Below, piece after piece: positions 44,369 through 53,064 of a stretch of 64,000 bases of DNA. A model generated the notes under the pieces. That model made no database searches. It had not been told where the DNA came from and saw only the letters and a program-made list of their open reading frames with translations. Source of the stretch: Larkinella sp. C7. Lineage in GTDB: Bacteria; Bacteroidota; Bacteroidia; Cytophagales; Spirosomataceae. The position numbers and the translations under genes are program-made. Location of the stretch: contig NZ_VBSL01000009.1 of the NCBI RefSeq assembly GCF_006149005.1, forward strand, positions 62,001 through 126,000, written 5' to 3'. Position 1 is the stretch's first letter. Every line of letters begins with the position of its first letter.

Positions 44369-44435
44369 CCCCTCAGTTTTTCATAAAATTGGCAATAACC
44401 AAATCAAATCGACCGTTACCCATTAAACAAGCAGC

Positions 44436-44933
44436 ATGGAAGCGCTGAAAGAAATTGCAAATATTGCCGGAAAAAGCGGCTTATACCGAATCATGAAACC
44501 CAGCCGGACTGGCGTGATTGTGGAGTCGCTCGACGAAAAGAAAGAAAAAACCATGATCGGGCCGACGGCGCGCGTGTCGGTGCTGAAAGACATCTCGATT
44601 TATACCGACGACGAGGAACAATCGAAGCCCCTGGCGGATGTGTTTCTGGCCATCTACGAAAAATACGAAGACACCCTGCCGATTACGCCAAAATCGGCCT
44701 CAAATGCTGAACTGGCCGAATTCATCGGCGAAGTGGTACCGGAATACGACCGCGACCGGGTACACATGTCGGACGTCAAGAAAATGATTGGCTGGTACAC
44801 CATTCTGCGGAAAAACCTGCCGGAAGTCTTTGAGAAAAAAGCGGAAGAAACGACGGACGTTGAAGCAACCGCCGAAGCCGCTCCGGGCGAAACGCCATCC
44901 GCAACTGCCGAAACGGAGGAGCAAAAAGCATAA
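44436..44933 (+). CDS. DUF5606 domain protein
   Basis: A 165-residue conserved Bacteroidota protein. The N-terminus MEALKEIANIAGKSGLYRIMKPSRTGVIVESLDEKKEK and the block ISIYTDDEEQSKPLADVFLAIYEKY fit DUF5606. The C-terminal 30 residues are an Ala/Glu/Thr-rich tail. There is no signal peptide or membrane helix. It has its own promoter and terminator. The function is not known. Confidence 0.85.
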   Translation: MEALKEIANIAGKSGLYRIMKPSRTGVIVESLDEKKEKTMIGPTARVSVLKDISIYTDDEEQSKPLADVFLAIYEKYEDTLPITPKSASNAELAEFIGEVVPEYDRDRVHMSDVKKMIGWYTILRKNLPEVFEKKAEETTDVEATAEAAPGETPSATAETEEQKA

Positions 44934-44961
44934 CGAATTTCCATTTTCAGTAATTAATTGA

Positions 44962-45000
44962 AAAAGCAGGAATGGGCCTTTGGCTTTCCTGCTTTTTTTT
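44962..45000 (+). terminator. Intrinsic terminator after the DUF5606 gene
   Basis: AAAAGCAGGAA and TTCCTGCTTTT pair over a 13-base loop, and eight T follow. Confidence 0.85.
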
Positions 45001-45006
45001 GTTTCG

Positions 45007-45088
45007 GAGAAGAAAGAGATGAGAAGAAAGACAAGAGACAGGTCGCGCCTAAACTGTCTTTCCTCTCTTGTCTACACTCTTTCTTCTC
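45007..45088. repeat. Imperfect intergenic dyad of GAGAAGA/AAGAGAT-type words
   Basis: The left arm 45007-45041 and the right arm 45054-45088 are complementary over the outer 12 and inner 5 bases, with partly matching 7-base words (GAGAAGA, AAGACAA) between. It lies between convergent genes, next to the terminator of the DUF5606 gene. Confidence 0.55.
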
Positions 45089-46232
45089 ACGGAAACAACC
45101 GCCTGATTGTTTCTTCTGAAAAACCGGCGCTGGAGGTCATCCCTTTGCCGCCAATCCCGGTGACAATGTGAATGTTTTCCAGATCGGCTTCGAAGATTTC
45201 CTGCGTAGTCTGGGCGTAAAAACCGGCCCAGGTCCGTTGAATCCGATCCACCGGGAAGTTAACAATGCGGCTGGCTTCCTCCAGAATTAATTGATTGACA
45301 TAGTCTTTGGTGTCGAACCCCAGGTCGTCGGTCTGGAGCGCCGTTGCGTATTCGTGCGAATCCCCGATGATGATGGAACCGTCGAGCGCCTGTTTGAACA
45401 AGACGTGAATGCCCCATTTTTTTAGCTCGTCCAGGTGTTCCGGCGTCTTGAGACTGGGGTACGACGGACAATCGGCAAACGACTCATACCGCCGGATGGT
45501 TAGACCCGTCAGAATGTTGCCGGGAAGGGCAATTTCCGGCATCGGAACCGTCTGCATCATCTGGAGTTTGCTCACCACCAGACCGCTTTCGGCAAACAGG
45601 TCGGGGTACAACAAGCGAAATTCGCTGCCGTTGCAGATCAGAACTTTCTGAGCCTCAAACCGTTCGCCATTCGCCAGTTGAACCGTTGCCCCGCTGGCCG
45701 TCGATTCGCAGCCAACCACGGCGGCATTGTTGCGATACGTTACGCTGGCATATTTCGTTGTGACGTAATCGATGAGCTTGTAGATCATCAGATCCGGTTC
45801 GACGCTGATTTCTTCCGGAAAAACCACGGCACCTTTAACATATTCGGGCCGCAAAACCGGGTATTTTATCAAGGTTTGGGCTTGTGACCACAATTCGCAG
45901 GGATAGCCGTCGGCCCGGCGTTGGTCGTATAATTCGTTGGCCAGTTGCCACTCGTCGGCATCCGACGCCACATAAACCGAGCCGTTTTTCCGGACCGAGA
46001 TGTCGTGTTCCTGCTGAATTTCGTGGTAGAGTTCCAGACTGCGACGCCCGTACTGATACCAGCGCCCGCTCAAACCTGAAGGAACGACCTGCCCAAAATT
46101 CCGAACGGTGGCACTGACGGGGCGGTTGTCTTTTTCAAGAACCAGAACCCGCTTGCCGGCACGGGCGGCATGGAGCGCATGAAACGTTCCCAGAATACCG
46201 GAGCCGATGATGATGAAATCGAAAGAAGCCAA
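45087..46232 (-). CDS. FAD-dependent amine oxidase, HpnW-like (phosphonate pathway type)
   Basis: A 381-residue flavoprotein of the DAO fold. FDFIIIGSGILGTFHALHAARAGKRVLVLEKD (residues 4-35) is the dinucleotide-binding motif. The C-terminal TWAGFYAQTTQEIFEADLENIHIVTGIGGKGMTSS segment fits the FAD domain of the family I know as TIGR03364 (HpnW), whose genes usually lie next to a phosphonatase-like hydrolase, as here (20 bases away). In that context it is thought to oxidise N-methyl or related 2-aminoethylphosphonate compounds. Exact substrate is uncertain. Confidence 0.72.
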   Translation of the reverse strand: MASFDFIIIGSGILGTFHALHAARAGKRVLVLEKDNRPVSATVRNFGQVVPSGLSGRWYQYGRRSLELYHEIQQEHDISVRKNGSVYVASDADEWQLANELYDQRRADGYPCELWSQAQTLIKYPVLRPEYVKGAVVFPEEISVEPDLMIYKLIDYVTTKYASVTYRNNAAVVGCESTASGATVQLANGERFEAQKVLICNGSEFRLLYPDLFAESGLVVSKLQMMQTVPMPEIALPGNILTGLTIRRYESFADCPSYPSLKTPEHLDELKKWGIHVLFKQALDGSIIIGDSHEYATALQTDDLGFDTKDYVNQLILEEASRIVNFPVDRIQRTWAGFYAQTTQEIFEADLENIHIVTGIGGKGMTSSAGFSEETIRRLFP

Positions 46233-46251
46233 GAGAAAGAGGGATTACAAA

Positions 46252-47007
46252 TTACAAACTAAGACCGTTAGCCCGTTTTTGAAAGGACGAGGCTGAGAGC
46301 AGGGTTGGCAAATCACCGAGCGATCCCAGTAACTGGTCGTGAGGGTAGGCTTCGAGCTGGGCACGGGTGTGGGTGCCGTTGACAACCCCCAGATTGAAGG
46401 CAACCCCGGCGGCTCTTCCCGATTGCAGATCCGAAGGCGTATCGCCAACATTGACGACCGACTTTGGGTCAGAAACGCCCAATAACCGCATGGCCTTCTG
46501 AATCATCAGTGGCTGCGGACGACCGTGTTCCACCTCATCGCTGGCAATCGATGCCTGAATGATGGTTTGGCTGTTGCCCACATACTGCTCGTCCAGACCG
46601 GTTAGCCACCCTAGTTTTTCCAGAATAATATCAGTCACCTTGCGGTAAAAACCGGTGGTCAGCGCAATGCGGATGCCGTTTTTACGCAGGAAATCGAAGG
46701 TTTCGAGACAGCCTTCCGTTGGCACAACGGGTTGGGTGCGGTAGTGATTTTCCAGGATTTCGGTAAAAAGCTGGTAGGAATGATCCACTTTGGCCGTCAG
46801 TTCCGAAGGCGAAGGCTGGCCCAACTGCTCTCTCCAGAGGGTTTCAAAAACAAACCGCTTGGAAAGGCCCTGCATGGCCAGAATGCGTTCGTCGCTGACG
46901 ATCAGATCGGTCTGGGAAGCCGCCTGGGCAAAGCAGTGCTCCACCTCGTGCTGGTCCCGAACCGTCGTGCCAGCCATATCAAATACCACCAATTGAAATG
47001 CTTTCAT
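46252..47007 (-). CDS. Phosphonatase-like hydrolase (PhnX-like, HAD family)
   Basis: A 251-residue HAD-superfamily hydrolase. The nucleophile motif FDMAGTTV (FQLVVFDMAGTTVRD) is the first HAD motif, and NVGDTPSDLQSGRAAG the last. In the cap domain MQGLSKRFVFETL keeps the Lys that phosphonatases use as Schiff base (GLxK). This supports phosphonoacetaldehyde hydrolysis (C-P bond cleavage). The gene is upstream of the flavoprotein gene on the same strand. A possible promoter lies 30 bases upstream. Confidence 0.78.
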   Translation of the reverse strand: MKAFQLVVFDMAGTTVRDQHEVEHCFAQAASQTDLIVSDERILAMQGLSKRFVFETLWREQLGQPSPSELTAKVDHSYQLFTEILENHYRTQPVVPTEGCLETFDFLRKNGIRIALTTGFYRKVTDIILEKLGWLTGLDEQYVGNSQTIIQASIASDEVEHGRPQPLMIQKAMRLLGVSDPKSVVNVGDTPSDLQSGRAAGVAFNLGVVNGTHTRAQLEAYPHDQLLGSLGDLPTLLSASSFQKRANGLSL

Positions 47008-47036
47008 TTTTCAAAAACGGATAAAATACCAATCGC

Positions 47037-47044
47037 CAAACATA
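47037..47044 (-). promoter_or_regulatory. -7 box of the phosphonatase-like operon
   Basis: The minus strand reads TATGTTTG (TAnnTTTG), 30 bases before ATG 47007. No clear -33 TTTG is visible. Confidence 0.35.
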
Positions 47045-47191
47045 CAAAAGACCCGCCTATAAACGGTTATCGGTGTATTAAATTCCTGGATTTCTTGGGC
47101 TTATCCGAGCTAGTTAGTAGATTCCATTTTTGAACCTCCGGGATTCCGTGAGCCCGGTTTTCGTACAACTCTTTTCGGAATTGTTACCACT

Positions 47192-48571
47192 ATGGCCTAC
47201 CGCTGTACCGTTCGGAACTTTACCTATCACTTCGACGACCTGAAAATGTTGCTCGCCAAAGCCACGCCCCTGCGGTCGGGCGATCAACTGGCGGGCGTGG
47301 CGGCCCAAACCGCCGAGGAGCGGGTGGCGGCCCAGATGGCCCTGGCCGATCTGCCCCTGACGACGTTCCTGAACGAAGCCGTGATTCCGTACGAAACCGA
47401 TGAAATTACCCGGCTGATTCTGGATACGCACGATGCCAATGCGTTTGCGCCCATCAAAAGCCTGACGGTGGGCGAACTGCGGAATTACCTGCTGTCCGAC
47501 GAGGTCGATGCGCCAACGCTGACCAACCTGCAACCGGGCCTGACGCCGGAAATGGTGGCCGCTGTGAGTAAGCTGATGCGGAATCAGGATTTGATTACGG
47601 TTTCGGCGAAATGTGAAGTCATTACCCGGTTTCGGGACACCATCGGGTTGAAAGGGCGGTTTTCGACCCGACTGCAACCCAACCACCCGACCGACGATTT
47701 CCGGGGCGTTGCGGCCAGTATCGTAGACGGTTTGTTCTACGGAAGCGGAGACGCCGTAATTGGCATCAATCCGGCTACCGATCACGTTCGGACGGTGGTT
47801 CGGCTGGTCGATATGATGGACCAGATCCGGCAGCGGTTTGAAATTCCGACGCAGACGTGCGTGCTGAGTCACATTACCACCACACTCCAGGCCATCGAAC
47901 AGGGCGCGCCGGTCGATCTGATGTTTCAGTCCATTGGCGGAACGGAAGCCGTTAACAGCTCCTTCGGGATCAATACGGCCCTGCTTCGGGAGGGTTTTGA
48001 AGCTACCCGCGCCCTCAAACGCGGCACTGTGGGTCAGAATGTCATGTATTTTGAAACGGGGCAGGGGAGTGCGCTGTCGGCCAATGCCCATCATGGCGTC
48101 GATCAACAGACCTGCGAGGTTCGGGCGTATGCCGTGGCCCGGCTTTTTGAACCTTTGCTGGTCAATACCGTAGTCGGTTTTATCGGACCGGAGTATCTAT
48201 ACAATGGAAAACAAATTATTCGGGCCGGTCTGGAAGACCATTGCTGCGGAAAACTGCTGGGATTGCCGATGGGCGTCGACATCTGTTATACGAACCACGC
48301 CGAGGCCGATCAGGACGATATGGACACCCTGCTAACCCTGCTCGGAACCGCGGGCGTTAACTTTATCATGGGTATTCCCGGTGCCGATGACGTGATGCTG
48401 CATTACCAGAGTACGTCGTTTCATGATGCGTTATACCTGCGGGATTTGTGCCGCCTGCGCCCCGCGCCGGAATTTGAAGCCTGGCTTTTGCGCATGGAAT
48501 TGATGAACGCCGACGGAAAGTTGATGCCGGTTAAAAATACCCACCGTTTACTCCAAGCTGCCGGTTTATGA
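47192..48571 (+). CDS. eutB: Ethanolamine ammonia-lyase large subunit
   Basis: A 459-residue subunit of the adenosylcobalamin-dependent enzyme that splits ethanolamine into acetaldehyde and ammonia. Conserved segments are FRDTIGLKGRFSTRLQPNHPTDD, SVDLMFQSIGGTEAVNSSFG-like DLMFQSIGGTEAVNSSFG, YFETGQGSALSANAHHGVDQQTCEVRAYA and IMGIPGADDVMLHYQSTSFHD. It is complete in length. The stop overlaps the eutC start (ATGA). No reactivase (eutA), shell proteins or eut regulator are in the window, so it works without a microcompartment here. Confidence 0.93.
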   Translation: MAYRCTVRNFTYHFDDLKMLLAKATPLRSGDQLAGVAAQTAEERVAAQMALADLPLTTFLNEAVIPYETDEITRLILDTHDANAFAPIKSLTVGELRNYLLSDEVDAPTLTNLQPGLTPEMVAAVSKLMRNQDLITVSAKCEVITRFRDTIGLKGRFSTRLQPNHPTDDFRGVAASIVDGLFYGSGDAVIGINPATDHVRTVVRLVDMMDQIRQRFEIPTQTCVLSHITTTLQAIEQGAPVDLMFQSIGGTEAVNSSFGINTALLREGFEATRALKRGTVGQNVMYFETGQGSALSANAHHGVDQQTCEVRAYAVARLFEPLLVNTVVGFIGPEYLYNGKQIIRAGLEDHCCGKLLGLPMGVDICYTNHAEADQDDMDTLLTLLGTAGVNFIMGIPGADDVMLHYQSTSFHDALYLRDLCRLRPAPEFEAWLLRMELMNADGKLMPVKNTHRLLQAAGL

Positions 48572-49347
48572 GCCATCTGCCCGACCAACCCGATCCGTGG
48601 GCGTTTCTGCAAAGCCACACCTCCGCCCGCATCGCCCGCGGCCGCACGGGCCACAGCCTGCCCACGCGCGCCCTGCTCGATTTTCAACTCGATCACGCCC
48701 GCGCCCGGGATGCGGTTTATTCAGAACTGGAGCGGGATACACTATTGACTCAGTTGCAAGTCATCCAACAGCCGGTTTTGCAGCTTCATAGCCGGGCGGC
48801 TGACCGGCAACAGTATCTTCAGCGTCCGGATTTAGGTCGGAAACTGGATGAAAAGAGTCTTTCCCACCTCCACCACCTGACAGGTGTATCTGGGAAAAGC
48901 GCGCAGGGGTTCGATCTCAGTATTGTGCTGGTCGATGGCTTGTCTGCCACGGCGATCAATCGGCACGCAGGAGCGGTCGTTTCGCGCTTAGTGGAAGAAA
49001 TCCGGGCCTTAGGCTGGTCACTGGCGCCTTTGTGTCTGGTGGAACAGGGGCGGGTGGCGATTGGCGACGAAATTGCCCACGCACTCAAAGCCGAAACCGT
49101 CGTGGTGCTGATTGGCGAACGGCCCGGCCTGACCTCGCCCGACAGCATGGGAGCCTATTTGACGTTCGGGCCGCAACCCGGTTTGACCGACGAATCGCGC
49201 AATTGCATCTCCAACATCCGGCCCGAAGGCTTTCCGTACGAAGCGGCCGTACAAAAGTTGCTCTATCTGCTTACCGAAATGAAAACCCGGCGGTTGTCGG
49301 GGGTGCTGTTGAAAGATGAGTTTGACGACAATCTATTGACGCCTTAG
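48568..49347 (+). CDS. eutC: Ethanolamine ammonia-lyase small subunit
   Basis: A 259-residue subunit containing the B12-binding domain. HTSARIARGRTGHSLPTRALLDFQLDHARARDAV (residues 16-49) is the typical N-terminal motif, and VVLIGERPGLTSPDSMGAYLTFGPQPGLTDESRNCISNIRPEGF is the family signature. It is coupled to eutB. The stop codon shares the bases TTAG with the stop of the convergent DUF4230 gene. Confidence 0.93.
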   Translation: MSHLPDQPDPWAFLQSHTSARIARGRTGHSLPTRALLDFQLDHARARDAVYSELERDTLLTQLQVIQQPVLQLHSRAADRQQYLQRPDLGRKLDEKSLSHLHHLTGVSGKSAQGFDLSIVLVDGLSATAINRHAGAVVSRLVEEIRALGWSLAPLCLVEQGRVAIGDEIAHALKAETVVVLIGERPGLTSPDSMGAYLTFGPQPGLTDESRNCISNIRPEGFPYEAAVQKLLYLLTEMKTRRLSGVLLKDEFDDNLLTP

Positions 49348-49961
49348 CGAAGGGGCTGCAATGTGGCTTTCATGCGGGTCGTCAGAAATACTTTTTTGCC
49401 CGAAATCCGCTCCAGCATCGGTTTGAGAATTTTGTCGGCATTCTGCCGGGTTTGTTCCAGAATTCCGCTGTTCAGTGCCGACTGCCGGATTTGGGTTTCG
49501 GCCCGTCGGTAGGCTTCGTTGACCAACTGGGCTTCTTCAAAAAAGGCGTATTCCGTATTGAAAACCCGCGAGCGGTTGTGGTTGATCTTGTAGGAACAGA
49601 TTTCCGGGTCGGGCAAATGAACGATCAGGCTATCGCCCTGGGCGGTTATATCGTCGGCGGTTATTTTGGTCAGATCCAGGCAACCAATCGCTTCGCCTTC
49701 CACAATCAGCACGGCTTTCGGGTTGGGCAACCACTCCCGGACAAACTGGTGTTCGACAATGTCTTTGAAGCGGTATTGAACCAGTTCGAGTTTCCCTAGC
49801 TCAGTCACTTCCTGCAAAACCACCGTCTGAACGGTAGCTTCTTTCTTCGTCAACCCGCTGAAAACCGACCAGCCCCGCAGTTGTTCCCACAGCACAACCA
49901 GGCCAACGACCAGAAGGACGATGAAAAACAGGCGGAGAATCGTATTGATAAAGCGGGACAT
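49344..49961 (-). CDS. DUF4230 domain protein
   Basis: A 205-residue protein with one N-terminal membrane helix (residues 5-25, INTILRLFFIVLLVVGLVVLW), probably an inner membrane anchor. The rest is a soluble domain with AVLIVEGEAIGCLDLTKITADDI and HLPDPEICSYKINHNRSRVFNTEYAFFEEAQLV, typical of DUF4230. Function is unknown. Its stop codon overlaps that of eutC on the other strand. Confidence 0.82.
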   Translation of the reverse strand: MSRFINTILRLFFIVLLVVGLVVLWEQLRGWSVFSGLTKKEATVQTVVLQEVTELGKLELVQYRFKDIVEHQFVREWLPNPKAVLIVEGEAIGCLDLTKITADDITAQGDSLIVHLPDPEICSYKINHNRSRVFNTEYAFFEEAQLVNEAYRRAETQIRQSALNSGILEQTRQNADKILKPMLERISGKKVFLTTRMKATLQPLR

Positions 49962-49970
49962 AGCGACAGA

Positions 49971-50093
49971 GTTTACGGTTTATGGTATTCGGTTTACGGG
50001 AATTGACACGTTTTTGTGTATGCGTCAGTCCCGGTGGGGAACCGCACCGATCCGACGGCCCGGCGCAAACGGTAAACCGAATACCGTAAACGG
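49971..50093. repeat. Intergenic dyad of 7-base words TTTACGG/TATTCGG
   Basis: The left arm 49971-49999 reads TTTACGG, TTTATGG, TATTCGG and TTTACGG in register. The right arm 50067-50093 carries the reverse complement of TTTACGG-TATTCGG-TTTA. A word of seven bases is present in only one arm. It lies between the DUF4230 start and the hemA terminator. The same words form the dyad at 59495-59586. Confidence 0.7.
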
Positions 50094-50103
50094 ACATTGC
50101 CTA

Positions 50104-50140
50104 AACGAAAAATCCCAAACCAATTGCTTCGTTTGGGATC
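50104..50140 (-). terminator. Intrinsic terminator of hemA
   Basis: Read on the minus strand, ATCCCAAAC and GTTTGGGAT pair and are followed by a T run. It begins about 22 bases after the hemA stop codon. Confidence 0.75.
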
Positions 50141-50161
50141 TTAAGGAACGCTCATCATAGG

Positions 50162-51469
50162 TTAGTGAAAATTCTGCGATGCATCGGCGGGTTGTTTTTC
50201 CAGGTCGAACAAATCCGTTAACACGTCGATCAGGGTATCGGCTTCGCCCCGTTTGCAGGCGGCTTTGAGTTGCAATACCGGTGACTTCATAATTTTTTGC
50301 ATGATGCTGCGCGTAATCTTATCCACTTTTTCGGATTCCTCGGCAGTCATGTTTTTCAAATGGCGGGCAATTTCTTCTTTCCGAATCTGCTCCAGCGCAT
50401 TTTTGAATTTGTTGATCGTGGGTGACACCACCATTTCCCGTGACCAGTCGTTGAAATCGGCAATCGACTGATCGATGATGGCTTCAACCTGCGGAATCGA
50501 CGCCATCCGGCGGCTCAGGGCTTCGTCGGCCCGGTTGCGGATGTGGTCGATGTTATACAAAAGCACACCCGGAATCTGCTCAATGTTGGTATCGATGCTC
50601 CGGGGAACGGATAAGTCAATGAAATATTTGAACGTCAGCGAGTTTAAACCGGCCAGCAAGTCGGTGGTAATGAGCGGTTTTTCAACCAGCACCGATGCAA
50701 TGATCACGTCCGCTTTGGCAATTTCCTCCGTTAGATCGGCCATATCGGCCACCCGGAACGCGTGTTTCTCCGCCAGCGCATCGGCTTTGGAACGGGTACG
50801 GTTGCAGAGCGTGATGCGGTTTAATTTGCGGGCGGCCAGGTTTTCGCAGATGTCCGCGCCAATTTCGCCCAGGCCAACCACCAACACCGAGGGCGTCGCC
50901 GGGCCGTGACCCGCCGGGCAGCCGGTGGTTCCCACCAGTTCTTCAATCAATTCAACGGCGGCATACGAAACCGAAGCGGCTCCGTCGCGGAAACTGGTTT
51001 CCTGCGCTACCCGTTTGTTGGTAAAGAAGATGGTGTGCATCAGCCGGTGCAGGAAAGGACCCGCCATATCGAGGTCGGCCGACCATTGATAGGCTTGCTT
51101 GACCTGATTCGGAATCTGCATGTCGCCCACGACCTGCGAGTGCAAACCGGTGCAGACTTCGAACAGATGCCGAACGGATTCGGCCTGCGTATCAAAAAAA
51201 TGAAAATAAGGAAGGTAATCTTCCGTCGAGGTTATTCCTTTTTCGGTGAGTAGCAACCGGGCAATTTCCCGGTTCAGATTTTGCGGGGAAGTGTAATAAA
51301 CCTCCGTGCGGTTGCAGGTAGAAATAACCAGCGATTCCGAGGCTCCAAAAAACTCCCGAAGCTTGATCAGAAATTGCTTGGACTCGTCTTCATTTAATGC
51401 AATTAGCTCCCGGACAGCCAGGGGGGCGGTTTTATGTGAAAGGCTAATTGATTGAAAGAAATCGTGCAT
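50162..51469 (-). CDS. hemA: Glutamyl-tRNA reductase
   Basis: A 435-residue enzyme, first committed step of C5 tetrapyrrole synthesis. SLSHKTAPLAVRELI (residues 9-23) and the catalytic Cys in VISTCNRTEVYY are in place. The NADPH-binding region is PSVLVVGLGEIGADICENLAARKLNRITLCNRT, and the spinal helix with a C-terminal dimerisation domain follows. All motifs are present. It has its own promoter and terminator. Confidence 0.95.
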   Translation of the reverse strand: MHDFFQSISLSHKTAPLAVRELIALNEDESKQFLIKLREFFGASESLVISTCNRTEVYYTSPQNLNREIARLLLTEKGITSTEDYLPYFHFFDTQAESVRHLFEVCTGLHSQVVGDMQIPNQVKQAYQWSADLDMAGPFLHRLMHTIFFTNKRVAQETSFRDGAASVSYAAVELIEELVGTTGCPAGHGPATPSVLVVGLGEIGADICENLAARKLNRITLCNRTRSKADALAEKHAFRVADMADLTEEIAKADVIIASVLVEKPLITTDLLAGLNSLTFKYFIDLSVPRSIDTNIEQIPGVLLYNIDHIRNRADEALSRRMASIPQVEAIIDQSIADFNDWSREMVVSPTINKFKNALEQIRKEEIARHLKNMTAEESEKVDKITRSIMQKIMKSPVLQLKAACKRGEADTLIDVLTDLFDLEKQPADASQNFH

Positions 51470-51793
51470 TGCTACTTTTCAAAATATGCTCAAAATTACG
51501 ATACAATTCTCTTACAGAAAACACTGTTGGTGCAGATTCAGTTTACTAGTTACTTATTTAGAACCTCTATAAACTATTGCAAAGTTCTCTTCTTTATATC
51601 CTATTTGCAATATTATTCCGGTGAGACGGGCAATAAGGACATTGAATTGCTGAAAATGAGCGTTATGACGTAAGTCTGTTGCGAAGTTACCACCTGAAGC
51701 GGTTGTGATTTGATGATGAGAATCAGCCCATAAAATGATAATTTTCACCCGATACGTCGAAAACCGGAGTTAGGTTGCTTCAAACCGAAATCT
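51470..51793. other. Divergent intergenic region hemA / histidine kinase
   Basis: A 324-base stretch without a supported gene. On the minus strand it contains the TAATTTTG box of hemA (51491-51498). A 73-codon plus-strand frame at 51452 overlaps hemA and has no clear features. The kinase promoter was not identified with confidence; a weak TAATTTTC lies near 51736. Confidence 0.6.
51491..51498 (-). promoter_or_regulatory. -7 box of hemA
   Basis: The minus strand reads TAATTTTG, 22 bases before ATG 51469, giving a very short leader. No TTTG is seen at the -33 distance. Confidence 0.4.
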
Positions 51794-53032
51794 ATGTTGA
51801 AGTCACTGGATATTTATGGTCAGCGAAACACGCTGAAGATTGTCGTTGCCCTGAATCTGCTTTTAGTCGGTACGGCTTCCCTGCTCTACACCAACCGGTT
51901 GGTGGAACGGCTGGAAGAACGGGAAGAGAATTACGTCAAGTTGTATGCTAAAGCGCTGGTCAAGGCTTATGATGAGAATTCGAACGAGGATATGACGTTC
52001 ATTACCCAGGAAATTATTTTCGTCAACGAAAAAAACCAGGTTCCAACGATTTATGTAGATGAGAACGATAAAATTATCGTTCACAATTTTACTTTTCTTC
52101 CGGGCACTCCCGACGAAGAAATGGACCTGGAATTGGAAGAAAATCTGGCGGAAATGAAAGAAGAGCATAAACCTATTGTGGTTGAGATGGGTAACAAGAA
52201 ACGCGGCTACATTTATTACCACAATTCCTCGTTACTGACCCAACTCCGGTTTTTTCCGTACGTTCAGCTTGCGGTGATGATCGCCCTCGGTTTTCTGGCC
52301 TATCTGGCGTTCAGTTCGGCCCGGAGGGCGGAGCAAAACCGGGTTTGGGTGGGTCTGGCGAAAGAAACCGCTCACCAGTTGGGGACCCCGCTGTCGTCGC
52401 TGATGGCCTGGGTCGAATACTTTCGCACCGATCCGGCGATGGATCAGTCGATTGCCGATGAAATTGAGAAAGATGTCAACCGGCTGGAGACGATTGCGAC
52501 CCGGTTTTCCAGCATCGGCTCCATTCCGACGCTGAAGCGGGAGGATCTCTACGAAACCGTCCACCAATTTATCACCTACCTCGAAAAACGCATTTCAACG
52601 AAGGTCAAAATGCACGTTGAAAACTATCTGGTCGATGGCCGGGAGGTGAAAATCAACAAGTTGCTGTTTGAATGGGTCATTGAAAACATCTGTAAGAATG
52701 CCGTCGATGCGATGGGCGGGATTGGTAGCCTGACGATCCGGTTGTTACCGCTGCCCCGCAACGAAATTGCCATCGACATCACTGACACGGGCAAAGGCAT
52801 CAGCAAGGCCAATTTGCAGAAGGTGTTTAACCCCGGTTACAGCACCAAAAAACGGGGGTGGGGTCTGGGCCTGACGCTGGCGAAACGGATTATTGAAGAA
52901 TACCACAACGGACGGCTGTATGTCAAAAGCTCCGAAGTGGGCAAGGGAACGACGTTCCGGATTTTGCTGCGGGAAACCGTGGTGGGCGAAGAACCGGCTC
53001 TGGAAAGCCACAAAACGATTCGCAGTGCGTAA
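51794..53032 (+). CDS. Sensor histidine kinase
   Basis: A 412-residue membrane kinase. Helix 1 (residues 15-31) and helix 2 (about 155-172) enclose a periplasmic domain with acidic residues (TPDEEMDLELEENLAEMKEEHKP). The H-box is GLAKETAHQLGTPLSSLMAWVE, the N-box ENICKNAVDAMGG, and the G-boxes DITDTGKGI and GWGLGLTLAKRIIEEYH. It has no linked response regulator nearby. The nearest is the NtrC-type regulator at 54760, separated by two genes. Confidence 0.88.
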   Translation: MLKSLDIYGQRNTLKIVVALNLLLVGTASLLYTNRLVERLEEREENYVKLYAKALVKAYDENSNEDMTFITQEIIFVNEKNQVPTIYVDENDKIIVHNFTFLPGTPDEEMDLELEENLAEMKEEHKPIVVEMGNKKRGYIYYHNSSLLTQLRFFPYVQLAVMIALGFLAYLAFSSARRAEQNRVWVGLAKETAHQLGTPLSSLMAWVEYFRTDPAMDQSIADEIEKDVNRLETIATRFSSIGSIPTLKREDLYETVHQFITYLEKRISTKVKMHVENYLVDGREVKINKLLFEWVIENICKNAVDAMGGIGSLTIRLLPLPRNEIAIDITDTGKGISKANLQKVFNPGYSTKKRGWGLGLTLAKRIIEEYHNGRLYVKSSEVGKGTTFRILLRETVVGEEPALESHKTIRSA

Positions 53033-53058
53033 AACCGGTTGTTACGCACTGCGAATCG
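53016..53058. terminator. 17-bp perfect hairpin over the 3' end of the kinase gene
   Basis: Arms 53016-53032 and 53042-53058 are exact reverse complements around a 9-base loop. The left arm includes the last codons and stop of the kinase gene; the right arm ends 7 bases before the convergent lipoprotein stop. It is likely a bidirectional terminator, similar in layout to the 8510-8593 repeat. Confidence 0.75.
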
Positions 53059-53064
53059 TATATT

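Noticed and set aside
47114-48106. A 330-residue minus-strand frame opposite eutB
   Set aside because: eutB is unmistakable on the plus strand. The antisense frame has shadow-like composition.
51452-51673. A 73-codon gene between hemA and the kinase
   Set aside because: It starts inside hemA on the opposite strand, crosses the hemA promoter and has no recognisable features.
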